Assembly: GCF_001636845.1 (NCBI RefSeq)
Contig: NZ_LITT01000003.1
Coordinates: 62,001 to 126,000, forward strand
From: Clostridium ljungdahlii
GTDB taxonomy: Bacteria; Bacillota; Clostridia; Clostridiales; Clostridiaceae
Length of the DNA stretch: 64,000 nt
Direction of reading: 5' to 3'
The notes under the pieces are model-generated. The model was not told the origin of the DNA and made no database searches. It was given only the letters and a program-made list of their open reading frames with translations. A program made the translations under genes and the position numbers. Positions within the stretch are counted from its first letter, which is position 1, and each line of letters begins with the position of its first letter. This document shows, piece by piece, positions 15,091 through 22,549 of this stretch.

Positions 15091-15735
15091 ATGATTGAAA
15101 AAATTGAAACTTTAAGAAGAATTGAAGAAGTAGGTGTAGTAGCTGTTGTAAGGGCTGAAACTGCAGAGTCCGCCGAAAAAATTTCTAAAGCATGCATAGA
15201 TGGAGGTATACCTGCAATTGAACTTACTTTTACAGTGCCTGATGCAGATAAAGTAATAACTTCTTTAAAAAATAAATTTTCAAAAGATGAATTAATATTA
15301 GGTGCTGGAACAGTTTTAGATAGTGAAACTGCAAGAATAGCAATACTTGCAGGAGCAAAATACATTGTAAGCCCTGATTTTAATTTAGAAGCTGCTAAAC
15401 TATGCAATAGATATCAAATACCTTATATGGCAGGTTGTATGACTGTAACTGAAATGATAACAGCAATGGAAGCTGGTGTGTCCGTAATAAAATTATTTCC
15501 AGGAAGTGCTTATGGTCCAAGCATAGTAAAGGACATAAAATCACCTCTTCCACAGGTACCTATTATGCCTACTGGTGGAGTAAGTCTGGATAATGTAGAA
15601 CAATGGATAAAAAATGGTTGTGTTGCTGTTGGAGTAGGTGGAAAACTTACTGCTGGAGCAAAAACTGGGGACTACGATAAAGTAACTGAAACTGCTAAGA
15701 AGTTCGTACAAAAAGTTAAGGAAGCAAGACTTTAA
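15091..15735 (+). CDS. eda: 2-keto-3-deoxy-6-phosphogluconate (KDPG/KHG) aldolase
   Basis: A 214-residue class I aldolase of the expected size. It cleaves KDPG to pyruvate and glyceraldehyde-3-phosphate. Visible family features are VAVVRAETAE near residue 13, the catalytic glutamate in IPAIELTFTVP near 40, GAGTVLD near 70, the Schiff-base lysine in VIKLFPGSAYGP near 130, and the phosphate-binding PTGGVSLDN near 160. ATG after AAGGAG. It is the final step of the uronate route that begins with uxuB, uxuA and kdgK, and has its own upstream region of about 120 bases. Confident. Confidence 0.95.
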   Translation: MIEKIETLRRIEEVGVVAVVRAETAESAEKISKACIDGGIPAIELTFTVPDADKVITSLKNKFSKDELILGAGTVLDSETARIAILAGAKYIVSPDFNLEAAKLCNRYQIPYMAGCMTVTEMITAMEAGVSVIKLFPGSAYGPSIVKDIKSPLPQVPIMPTGGVSLDNVEQWIKNGCVAVGVGGKLTAGAKTGDYDKVTETAKKFVQKVKEARL

Positions 15736-15742
15736 ATTTGTT

Positions 15743-15776
15743 AATACCTGCCATTTTAGTTATAATGGCAGGTATT
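15743..15776. terminator. Bidirectional terminator between eda and tetR
   Basis: AATACCTGCCATT pairs perfectly with AATGGCAGGTATT around an eight-base loop. It touches the last codon of the convergent TetR gene, so it can serve both genes. Confidence 0.8.
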
Positions 15777-16413
15777 AGTGCTTATTCAAGTGATTTATTG
15801 GTTTCATTTTTAAATATCTACATAAAGCTTTAACAGCTTCATCTAAAATACGATTTCTGTCAATTGAGCTTTTATAAAGAGAAATATCATCTACTACAGA
15901 ATTTATAATAAGTGATGTAACTATGGCGGCAGCTTCATAATCGTCTATATCAATGTATTCCTTATATAATTTTATAGAATAGAGAGCGGCATCTTGTATT
16001 TTTTTTCTTTGTTCATCTGAAAGTGCTGCAACTTCTGCATCGTAGAAGTAAAGTGTTTTTACTTCTCTTTGAAAATCCACAGACTTATCATGAATATCTA
16101 CAAGTATTAACATGAATTCACGGAAACATTCTTCTGGTGATTTAAAAAGCAGCATTTTATTCATAAATTCATCTCGAAGTTTATCAAATTGTGCCTGATA
16201 TTTTTTAAGAATATCTAAAAAAATTGTATGTTTATCTTTAAAGTAAGAATAAAGACATCCTATTGAAACACCAGCTTCTGCTGCTATTTCTGAGGTTGTC
16301 GTTTTATAATAACCATTTTTACAAATTAGTTTATAGCCGGCCTTAAGTATTTTATCCTTTTTTTCTATACTTCTTTTTTGTTTTGGTTCTCTTATTTTAC
16401 GTTCATTTATCAT
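15775..16413 (-). CDS. TetR-family repressor
   Basis: A 212-residue regulator. The DNA-binding domain covers about residues 15-65, with helix-turn-helix TTSEIAAEAGVSIGCLYSYF and the following KDKHTIFLDIL. The rest is an all-helical ligand domain of no recognisable subtype. AAGGGATG precedes the ATG. It is divergent from the drug-exporter gene at 16580 across 166 bases, the classic arrangement of a TetR repressor controlling an efflux pump. Imperfectly mirrored TGAAT...TTCTTATTT and GAACAAGAATAAACATTC blocks in the gap around the exporter promoter could be its operator. Ligand unknown. Confidence 0.85.
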   Translation of the reverse strand: MINERKIREPKQKRSIEKKDKILKAGYKLICKNGYYKTTTSEIAAEAGVSIGCLYSYFKDKHTIFLDILKKYQAQFDKLRDEFMNKMLLFKSPEECFREFMLILVDIHDKSVDFQREVKTLYFYDAEVAALSDEQRKKIQDAALYSIKLYKEYIDIDDYEAAAIVTSLIINSVVDDISLYKSSIDRNRILDEAVKALCRYLKMKPINHLNKH

Positions 16414-16498
16414 GTTATCACATCCCTTATATCAACATTTTAAAGAAATAGTAATAGGTTGTCAATAAAAAATATGAATAAAAGTTCTTATTTATATA

Positions 16499-16527
16499 TT
16501 GACTTGTGGATAAACTTGGCGTAATAT
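16499..16527 (+). promoter_or_regulatory. Promoter of the DHA2 exporter gene
   Basis: TTGACT at 16499-16504 and TAATAT at 16522-16527 with a 17-base spacer. Mirrored blocks on both sides (GTTCTTATT around 16484; GAACAAGAATAAAC at 16537) make a likely TetR operator overlapping the promoter. Confidence 0.5.
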
Positions 16528-16579
16528 AATCAACATGAACAAGAATAAACATTCACATTCTAATTTGGGGGTTATAAAT

Positions 16580-18025
16580 ATGAATTCAGTGAAAAGTAAA
16601 ACAGGAATAAGTACAGTAATTATAATTATGCTTGGTACATTTATATCTAGTTTTGATATAAATGTTGTAAATACTGCTCTGCCAATTATGCAGTCGTATT
16701 TTCATGCAAGTATGTCATCTATAGAATGGATAATAGTAGGTTATTTAATGGTGCTTGGTGCAACACAGCTTACATTTGGAAGACTTTCTGATATGTTTGG
16801 TCATAAGAAAATTTATGTAGCTGGTTTAATCTTATTTACAATAAGTTCTTTTTTTTGTGCACTATCAACGTCTATTGTCATGTTGATTGTTTTTAGAATC
16901 ACTCAAGCAATTGGAGCTTCGATGATTTCTTCCAGCGGAAGTCCAATTATAATTGATGCAGTAGACACTAAAAATAGGGGGAAATCCTTAGGAATGATAG
17001 CTATTTCTGTAGCTGTAGCTGTTTGTACAGGTCCGGCATTAGGAGGACTTTTGGCTTCTAGGGCAGGCTGGAGCAGTATATTTTTTATAAATGTTCCAAT
17101 TGGTATAGCTGTTTCTATATTAGCTATTAAAGTTATTAAAAAAGATGATAAAAGAAGAAATGAAGTTCAGTTTGATTTTGCAGGAAGTACATTAATTATT
17201 GCTGCGATATTCTTAATATTACTTCCATTAAATCTTTTAAGTAAATCTTATTTTAATATTGGAAGTATTGTTTCTTTTTTAGGAGGCATTTTTGTACTCC
17301 TGTTGTTTATTGTATTTGAAAAGAAATCTAAGCATCCAATACTTAATATGGAGCTTTTTAAAAATAGAGTTTTTACAGGAAGTACTTTTGCAGCTATGTT
17401 TTTTTACATGGGAGAATTTATTTTAGTCTTTCTAGCTCCTTATTATTTGCAAAAGATGAGAATGCTCACTCCTTTTATGTCTGGAGTAATGATGCTGCCT
17501 ATGTCAATAGCTATGATTATAGCAGCTCCGTTAAGTGGTACAATCTCAGATAATTTTGACAGCCGATATATAGGGTGTGCTGGACTTGCAGTAATGGCAT
17601 TAGCTACTTTATTCGTTGGAGGATTTAATGCTTCAACACCAATTTGGATGTTAACTGTAGTTTTCTTTATATATGGGTTAGGAGGAGGATTTTTTCAAAC
17701 TCCCAATACTAGTGCAGTAATGGGCAGTGTAACTGCAGATAGAAGGGGAGTTGCCTCAGCAGCTCTTGGTACAATGAGAACTTTTGGAATGATGTCAGGG
17801 GAGGCAATTTCTGCAGCACTTATTGCCTTTAGCATGAACAAGTCAGAATCTACATTTATATCAAAGGGGTTGAAAAGTACATTATTATGGCAGGCAGAAT
17901 TTAGCTTTTCAACTAAGGTTACATGTATTGTGGCAGCAATATGTGTTATAACAGCAATAGTATTGTCATTTGTGCGTGGAAAGTCTGCAGCATCATGTGG
18001 GAATGCTGCAGTTAAAACAAATTAG
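16580..18025 (+). CDS. MFS multidrug exporter, DHA2 (14-TM) family
   Basis: A 481-residue membrane protein with about 14 transmembrane segments. N-terminal SSFDINVVNTALPIMQ (motif D1 of DHA2 pumps), WIIVGYLMVLGATQLTFGRLSD near residue 50, GRLSDMFGHKK (MFS motif A), and the GPALGGLLASRAGWSSIFFIN (motif C, antiporter) near 140 are visible in order. The ATG at 16580 is used because GGGGG at 16567-16571 is eight bases upstream; an ATG at 16535 lies at the transcription start. Divergent TetR gene suggests drug-inducible control. Substrates cannot be told from sequence. Confidence 0.85.
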   Translation: MNSVKSKTGISTVIIIMLGTFISSFDINVVNTALPIMQSYFHASMSSIEWIIVGYLMVLGATQLTFGRLSDMFGHKKIYVAGLILFTISSFFCALSTSIVMLIVFRITQAIGASMISSSGSPIIIDAVDTKNRGKSLGMIAISVAVAVCTGPALGGLLASRAGWSSIFFINVPIGIAVSILAIKVIKKDDKRRNEVQFDFAGSTLIIAAIFLILLPLNLLSKSYFNIGSIVSFLGGIFVLLLFIVFEKKSKHPILNMELFKNRVFTGSTFAAMFFYMGEFILVFLAPYYLQKMRMLTPFMSGVMMLPMSIAMIIAAPLSGTISDNFDSRYIGCAGLAVMALATLFVGGFNASTPIWMLTVVFFIYGLGGGFFQTPNTSAVMGSVTADRRGVASAALGTMRTFGMMSGEAISAALIAFSMNKSESTFISKGLKSTLLWQAEFSFSTKVTCIVAAICVITAIVLSFVRGKSAASCGNAAVKTN

Positions 18026-18099
18026 TTGCCGGATATAGTTATATCACCATTATCTAAGAAAACTTTGATATTGCTGTCATGGATATCTTAAATTTTATT

Positions 18100-18138
18100 A
18101 ATAATAGATTAGCTTTATATTAAGGCTAATCTATTATT
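18100..18138 (+). terminator. Terminator after the DHA2 exporter
   Basis: AATAATAGATTAGC pairs perfectly with GCTAATCTATTATT around an 11-base loop, 75 bases after the stop codon. A short upstream T-rich stretch but no strong T-tract. Confidence 0.6.
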
Positions 18139-18220
18139 ATACTTAACTTATGAGAAAAAATATGATTTAAATTGTCAATTTATTATTTCTCGTGTTTTGA
18201 AAATTTTTTGACATAGATAA

Positions 18221-18886
18221 CTATGTCATTTGTCTATGCTTGTTAAAAATAGAGTATAGTTGTTTCATAGGAAGAAGCGCCATTATAACAATACATATAC
18301 AACCTTCTACTGCCATAAAAGGTCCATTGATCATAAGTGAATATAAGTATGTAGACATTCCTTTAGGAGCAAAACTTCCAAAGAATACTACACCAGAAAT
18401 GAAGTGACATATGAACCGGGCAAATACGGCAACAAAGGTTCCTAGTATCTTTTTATCTCTAAAATAGCCTGCGAGTCCAATTGCCATAAAAGGCAGTGGA
18501 TAATCAAACAATACTTGTACAGGATGGAGAATATAAGGTCCAAGTATTAATGATATTATCCCATATAAAAAGCCAGTTAAGAATCCAACTTCAGGGCCAT
18601 AAAAGAATGCCAGGATTAAAAGGGGTATCATACTTCCTAGAGTTACACTTCCACCTTGTGGAAAATGATAAATTCTAAAAATTTTAAGTACAGTTGCAAG
18701 TGCAAGGGCCACTCCAATTTGAACGACCATGGAAGTGTTGAATTTTATTTTTTTTATCTTTATTGCAGCAAGAATTAAAAGTATTACAGCAAGTAGTGCA
18801 AACAAAGATATTGGATGTTTTAAGATTTCAGTTAGGTTTTGTGGAATAGATAAAAAAACTTTTAAGTCTTTTAAAATAACGGTCAT
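18221..18886 (-). CDS. thiT: ThiT-like thiamine transporter (ECF S component)
   Basis: A 221-residue protein with about six transmembrane segments. The segment GSMIPLLILAFFYGPEVGFLTG and the loop GPYILHPVQVLFDYPLPF, near residues 82-130, are the thiamine-binding regions of ThiT, the S component that pairs with the shared ECF energising module (not in this window). The N-terminal 50 residues are longer than in lactococcal ThiT. A GAGGAGG site lies eight bases before the ATG. A TPP riboswitch with a terminator stands directly upstream, which independently supports thiamine import. Confident in function, slightly less in the exact start. Confidence 0.9.
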   Translation of the reverse strand: MTVILKDLKVFLSIPQNLTEILKHPISLFALLAVILLILAAIKIKKIKFNTSMVVQIGVALALATVLKIFRIYHFPQGGSVTLGSMIPLLILAFFYGPEVGFLTGFLYGIISLILGPYILHPVQVLFDYPLPFMAIGLAGYFRDKKILGTFVAVFARFICHFISGVVFFGSFAPKGMSTYLYSLMINGPFMAVEGCICIVIMALLPMKQLYSIFNKHRQMT

Positions 18887-18931
18887 AAAAAAACCTCCTC
18901 GAATTAGTGCTCAGGAAGTCTAGGTTTAATA

Positions 18932-18967
18932 CAAAAAACCGACTCCAGATATCCGAAATGCGGTTTT
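18932..18967 (-). terminator. Expression-platform terminator of the TPP riboswitch
   Basis: On the minus strand AAAACCG pairs with CGGTTTT, the latter running into a T-tract (TTTTTT), with a 20-base partly paired loop. It lies between the aptamer and the thiT ribosome-binding site, consistent with TPP-induced termination. Confidence 0.75.
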
Positions 18968-18982
18968 AATTGCATATAAATC

Positions 18983-19073
18983 GCTTTTCCTACGCTGGTA
19001 TTATCCAGATCAGGTATAAGGGTTTATGAAGAATAATAAACTTCATTTCTCAGCCTAAGGCACCCCTAGCACT
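18983..19073 (-). promoter_or_regulatory. TPP riboswitch (THI element)
   Basis: Read on the minus strand from 19073: GCTAGGGGTGCC, then GGCTGAGAAATG, a variable P3 stem, then ACCCTTATACCTGATCTGG in part and AATACCAGCGTAGGAAAAGC. The CTGAGA and ACCTGATCTGG blocks are the universally conserved pyrimidine- and pyrophosphate-binding loops. It controls thiT 97 bases downstream by termination. Very confident. Confidence 0.95.
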
Positions 19074-19092
19074 TTTTATTAACTTTTACCTA

Positions 19093-19121
19093 ATTATACC
19101 ATTAATTTTGGCAAATTTGAA
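19093..19121 (-). promoter_or_regulatory. Promoter of the TPP riboswitch-thiT transcript
   Basis: On the minus strand, TTCAAA (19121-19116), 17-base spacer, then TATAAT (19098-19093) preceded by TGG, an extended -10. Initiation about 10 bases upstream of the aptamer. Confidence 0.65.
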
Positions 19122-19138
19122 GTCTTTTGTTATTATTA

Positions 19139-19163
19139 CAGAGATTTAGGTGTTAAATCTCTG
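19139..19163. repeat. Perfect inverted repeat between thiT and the next TetR gene
   Basis: CAGAGATTTA and TAAATCTCTG flank GGTGT. It lies between the divergent promoters of thiT and the TetR gene at 19246 and could be an operator for that regulator or a small hairpin. Confidence 0.45.
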
Positions 19164-19245
19164 GTACCATCCAGACTTCATTGACAAATAAACTATCATA
19201 TTATAAAATGAATTATATATTCAGTTTTATATTGGCGGGGATAAA

Positions 19246-19869
19246 ATGGCTCAAATAAAAAAAGACAAAATCAGGCAGGCAATTGAAGGTTCGGCGGTAG
19301 ATATATTTTTAGAAAAAGGGTATCTGAACACAAAAATGAAGGATATTTCTGAAAAGGCAAATATATCAGTAGGAAATATTTATATTTATTTTAGGAATAA
19401 GGAGAATTTATTTTATAATGTTTTACCACAATCTTTTGTAGATGCTTTTAGGAAATATAATTACAATATATTCCCATTATTAACAAAAGCCTTTTTTAAT
19501 AATGAACAAAATTTAGAAAGGTATATTCCAAATCATAAACAGGTAGAGGATCTAATAGCAAATCGTAAAAGATTATTAATATTGTTAAGGTGCAGCAAGG
19601 GCACAAAATATGAAAATTTGAAAGAAGAGATATTAGAAAATGTAATACAGCGGGAATGTAGCTATTTGCAAAAATATAATTTCGCAGATAACTGTAGGAC
19701 AACTCAAAATTATAAAGTAATAAAAATGGTGTTTTATAATATGCTTAATATGCTGCTGGATTCCCTAGAAGGTGATATGAATGGGGATGAACGAAGAAAT
19801 GTAGTAAGATTTGCGTTTAAATACAATTATGATGGATTTAAAAGATTACTTATAGAATACACTAAGTGA
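19246..19869 (+). CDS. TetR-family regulator
   Basis: A 207-residue regulator with an N-terminal helix-turn-helix (MKDISEKANISVGNIYIYFRNKENLFYNVL near residues 29-58, seen in pieces as KANISVGNIYIYF). The C-terminal effector domain is not of a recognised subtype. GGCGGGG precedes the ATG. It opens a same-direction set with the MaoC-like, ferredoxin-nitroreductase and ATPase genes and may control them. A perfect inverted repeat lies 83 bases upstream. Ligand unknown. Confidence 0.82.
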   Translation: MAQIKKDKIRQAIEGSAVDIFLEKGYLNTKMKDISEKANISVGNIYIYFRNKENLFYNVLPQSFVDAFRKYNYNIFPLLTKAFFNNEQNLERYIPNHKQVEDLIANRKRLLILLRCSKGTKYENLKEEILENVIQRECSYLQKYNFADNCRTTQNYKVIKMVFYNMLNMLLDSLEGDMNGDERRNVVRFAFKYNYDGFKRLLIEYTK

Positions 19870-19964
19870 AATTATCGGCTGTATCTTAAACATAAGTCAC
19901 AAATAGAAACTATAAAAAATAGCTTACATATATTGTATAAAGTATTTATAAGGTGGAAAATAAA

Positions 19965-20498
19965 ATGATAGATTTATTTAGAGCATTTGCTACAAAGGAT
20001 GATTTTTTTTATGATGGTGCATTTATTGCCAAGGTAAAATATCAACGATTTCAATCAAAATTAGAAAATGAAACTTACAAAAATGAGATTATGAAAAGCA
20101 ATAGACGACTTTGTATAATCAATTGTAGTGGATATGTTAATAATGAAATTGTAGAAACATTAACAGTTTATTTAATGATGAATGCAGCAGTTAAAGAAGC
20201 TACTCAATTAGAACCTATCAAAGATGTGGGTACTTTATGGCGTAATTTTTCAATAGAAGAAATTGCAGATTTTAGTCATCTTACAGGGGATACAAATTCA
20301 ATTCATCTCACGGAAAATCCCGTTGTACAAGGATTGCTTATACTGAAAGAACTATGTGATACAATTCAAACTAATGAAATAGAAGTAAAGTATGTTTATC
20401 CTGTTTATGGTGGTGAACCGATTTATATAAAATATGAGGGAAATCTCATTAAAGGTTTTAGTAATGGTATATTATGCTTTAAAGTAACCCTGCTTTAA
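19965..20498 (+). CDS. MaoC-like hot-dog domain protein of unknown substrate
   Basis: A 177-residue protein. The second half carries FSHLTGDTNSIHLTENPVVQG near residues 105-130 (in pieces, FSHLTGDTNSIH then VVQGLL), which matches the hydratase motif of MaoC/R-specific enoyl-CoA hydratases, where Asp and His are catalytic. The first 95 residues are not recognised and may be a degenerate first hot-dog repeat. ATG at 19965 is chosen because AGGTGG at 19951-19956 is eight bases upstream; a GTG at 19953 lies within it. Probable role in acyl thioester chemistry, unproven. It sits 95 bases after the TetR gene. Confidence 0.65.
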   Translation: MIDLFRAFATKDDFFYDGAFIAKVKYQRFQSKLENETYKNEIMKSNRRLCIINCSGYVNNEIVETLTVYLMMNAAVKEATQLEPIKDVGTLWRNFSIEEIADFSHLTGDTNSIHLTENPVVQGLLILKELCDTIQTNEIEVKYVYPVYGGEPIYIKYEGNLIKGFSNGILCFKVTLL

Positions 20499-20549
20499 AA
20501 TATAAATGAGAAAAGTATAAAACTACATTGAGAAAGGAGTAAAAACTTT

Positions 20550-21368
20550 ATGATGAATGTAAATAGTGAAAAGTGTATAGGATGCGGACAATGTGTTAAA
20601 GATTGTTTTGCAAGAGACATAGAGATAATAGATGGTAAGGCTAAAATCAATAATATTACTTGTATAAAGTGCGGGCATTGTATTGCAGTGTGTCCTAAAA
20701 ATGCAGTATCAACAGACGAATATAACATGGAAGATGTAAAAGAATATAATAAAGAAGATTTTTTTATAGATGCTGATACTTTATTAAATTCCATTAAGTT
20801 TAGAAGAACTATAAGGCAGTTTAAAGACAAAGAAGTAGAAGAGGAAAAACTGCTTAAAATTATAGAAGCTGGAAGGTTTACTCAAACAGCAAGTAATATG
20901 CAGGATGTATCTTACATAGTTGTGAGAGATGGAATACAGGATTTAAGAAAATTAATAATTGAAAGTTTAAATCAAATTGGAGAAAAAATACTTAAAGATA
21001 CGAATGAGAAAAATATACTTTACCAAAGATATGCTAAAATATGGATTGATATGTATAAGGAATATAAAGAAAACCCTAAAAATGATAGATTGTTTTTTAA
21101 TGCTCCAGTAGTAATAGTTGTTACGGCAAGACAGGAAGTAAATGGAGCTTTAGCATCTTCAAATATGGAACTTATGATTAATTCTTTAGGACTTGGAACG
21201 CTGTTTAGTGGTTTTTCTGTTGCGGCTGCCCAAATGGATGAAAAAATAAGTAAGTTTCTTGGAGTTAAGAAAGGAAGAAAGGTTGTAACTTTCATGATAG
21301 TTGGATATCCTAATGTGAAATATTTAAGAACTGTACCAAGGAGAAAAGCAGATATACGTTGGAAGTAG
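20550..21368 (+). CDS. Ferredoxin-nitroreductase fusion
   Basis: A 272-residue oxidoreductase. Residues 1-60 hold two 4Fe-4S clusters (CIGCGQCVKDC and CIKCGHCIAVCP). From about 75 on is an FMN-dependent nitroreductase domain beginning SIKFRRTIRQFKDKEVEEE in part, with the flavin-contact GRFTQTASNMQDV and a C-terminal GYPNVKYLRTVPRR. Such fusions are common in clostridia and reduce nitro compounds, flavins or unknown substrates using ferredoxin-type electrons. Two ATG codons stand in tandem at 20550 and 20553 after AAAGGAG; the first is used. Substrate unknown; flavin and iron-sulfur content is secure. Confidence 0.88.
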   Translation: MMNVNSEKCIGCGQCVKDCFARDIEIIDGKAKINNITCIKCGHCIAVCPKNAVSTDEYNMEDVKEYNKEDFFIDADTLLNSIKFRRTIRQFKDKEVEEEKLLKIIEAGRFTQTASNMQDVSYIVVRDGIQDLRKLIIESLNQIGEKILKDTNEKNILYQRYAKIWIDMYKEYKENPKNDRLFFNAPVVIVVTARQEVNGALASSNMELMINSLGLGTLFSGFSVAAAQMDEKISKFLGVKKGRKVVTFMIVGYPNVKYLRTVPRRKADIRWK

Positions 21369-21403
21369 ATAATATTACATATTAGGGTGGTTGTGAAGTA
21401 GTT

Positions 21404-22153
21404 ATGGAAAAAACGGATATTAATCAGTATTTAAGAAGTATAGAGCTTAGGAGAGATAAGATAAAATCTTTTTCAACATACCCATTTTGTTTACCGGTTA
21501 TAAAAAATTTATCCAGTTTAAAGTTCCATCCTAAGGTTACATTTATTGTAGGAGAAAATGGAACTGGCAAATCTACAATCCTTGAGGCAGTTGCTGTTTT
21601 ATCTGGATTTAATGCTGAAGGGGGAACTAAAAATTTTAATTTTGCAACCTGTGATACTCATTCAGAGTTATATAATTATATTAGATTGATTAAGGGCATT
21701 AGAACTCCGAAGGATGGATTCTTTTTAAGGGCAGAAAGCTTTTATAATCTTGCAACAAATATTGATGATCTTGAAAAACAAACTCCGGGACTCTTATCCT
21801 ATTATGGTGGACGTTCATTACATAAGCAGTCTCATGGAGAGTCTTTCTTTTCAGTATTTATAAATAGATTTAGTGGAAAGGGACTGTACATATTAGATGA
21901 ACCAGAAGCAGCACTATCTCCATCCAGGCAGATGGCTATGATTTCAAAAATGCATGAACTTATAGAAAAAGATTCACAGTTTATCATAGCAACTCATTCT
22001 CCAATTATAATGGCATATCCTGATGCAGTCATATATGAGATAAAGGACTCTATTAAAAAAGTTATATATGAAGAAACAGAAAACTATCAAGTGATGAAGA
22101 GTTTTTTAAATAATACTGATAAAATGATGGACATACTTATAAATGGCAAGTGA
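21404..22153 (+). CDS. AAA-family (ABC-like) ATPase
   Basis: A 249-residue ATPase of the RecF/SMC-like AAA_23 kind without a long coiled-coil insert. Walker A is VGENGTGKSTILEAVA near residue 46, a signature-like SHGESFFSVF near 145, Walker B GLYILDEPEAALSP near 163 and a switch-histidine FIIATHSPII near 195. It is soluble and not paired with a permease or nuclease gene here, so it is not a transporter as it stands. GTG-rich upstream with the ATG after GTGGTTGTG; the Shine-Dalgarno is weak. A terminator follows. Function unknown. Confidence 0.8.
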   Translation: MEKTDINQYLRSIELRRDKIKSFSTYPFCLPVIKNLSSLKFHPKVTFIVGENGTGKSTILEAVAVLSGFNAEGGTKNFNFATCDTHSELYNYIRLIKGIRTPKDGFFLRAESFYNLATNIDDLEKQTPGLLSYYGGRSLHKQSHGESFFSVFINRFSGKGLYILDEPEAALSPSRQMAMISKMHELIEKDSQFIIATHSPIIMAYPDAVIYEIKDSIKKVIYEETENYQVMKSFLNNTDKMMDILINGK

Positions 22154-22172
22154 GGTAAAGTGGCTATAATAA

Positions 22173-22234
22173 AAATCACTTGGGCAGTAGAATAGATAAA
22201 AAATTCTTATTGCCTCAAGTGATTTATTTTTAAA
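22173..22234 (+). terminator. Terminator after the AAA ATPase gene
   Basis: AATCACTTGGGCA pairs with TGCCTCAAGTGATT (one bulge) and runs into TATTTTTAAAG. The 30-base middle is also partly self-complementary. Confidence 0.75.
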
Positions 22235-22335
22235 GTTACTTGTAATCCAAGGATTTTTTATATTAGCATCAAATGTTATATTTTTTCATACATTTTTTAA
22301 AATTGAAGATAATATGTATGAGAGGAGGAATTATT

Positions 22336-22503
22336 ATGGAAGGAGATAGAACTAAAGATGATTCCATGGAACTGCCAATTGAAAAACACGATACTGCAGC
22401 ATGGGCAAATATCCATAAGGAAAAATCAGTTTCAAAAGTATCGGTGCCAAGTGAATTTGATGTTAAAAATGCTAAAGAATATGTAGATTCTAATGAAAAA
22501 TAA
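22336..22503 (+). CDS. Small acidic protein, DUF3787-like
   Basis: A 55-residue hydrophilic protein. The stretch PIEKHDTAAWANIHKEKSVS and the tail VSVPSEFDVKNAKEYVDSN resemble, from memory, the short clostridial DUF3787 family, some members of which are linked to spores; the function is not established. Start at 22336 is decided by AGGAGG at 22323-22328, seven bases upstream; an earlier in-frame TTG lacks a site. It has its own terminator and is a single-gene unit. Confidence 0.65.
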   Translation: MEGDRTKDDSMELPIEKHDTAAWANIHKEKSVSKVSVPSEFDVKNAKEYVDSNEK

Positions 22504-22513
22504 TTCCTATTAT

Positions 22514-22542
22514 AAAAGACCTAACTGACTGTTAGGTCTTTT
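22514..22542. terminator. Bidirectional terminator between the small protein and PFOR genes
   Basis: AAAAGACCTAAC and GTTAGGTCTTTT are perfect 12-base arms around TGACT, with A- and T-tracts on the respective sides. It serves the convergent genes at 22336 and 22550. Confidence 0.9.
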
Positions 22543-22549
22543 ATTGTAA

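Noticed and set aside
18026-18090. Possible fragment of another gene after the DHA2 exporter
   Set aside because: The minus-strand reading SNIKVFLDNGDITISG is protein-like but too short and without a partner fragment.
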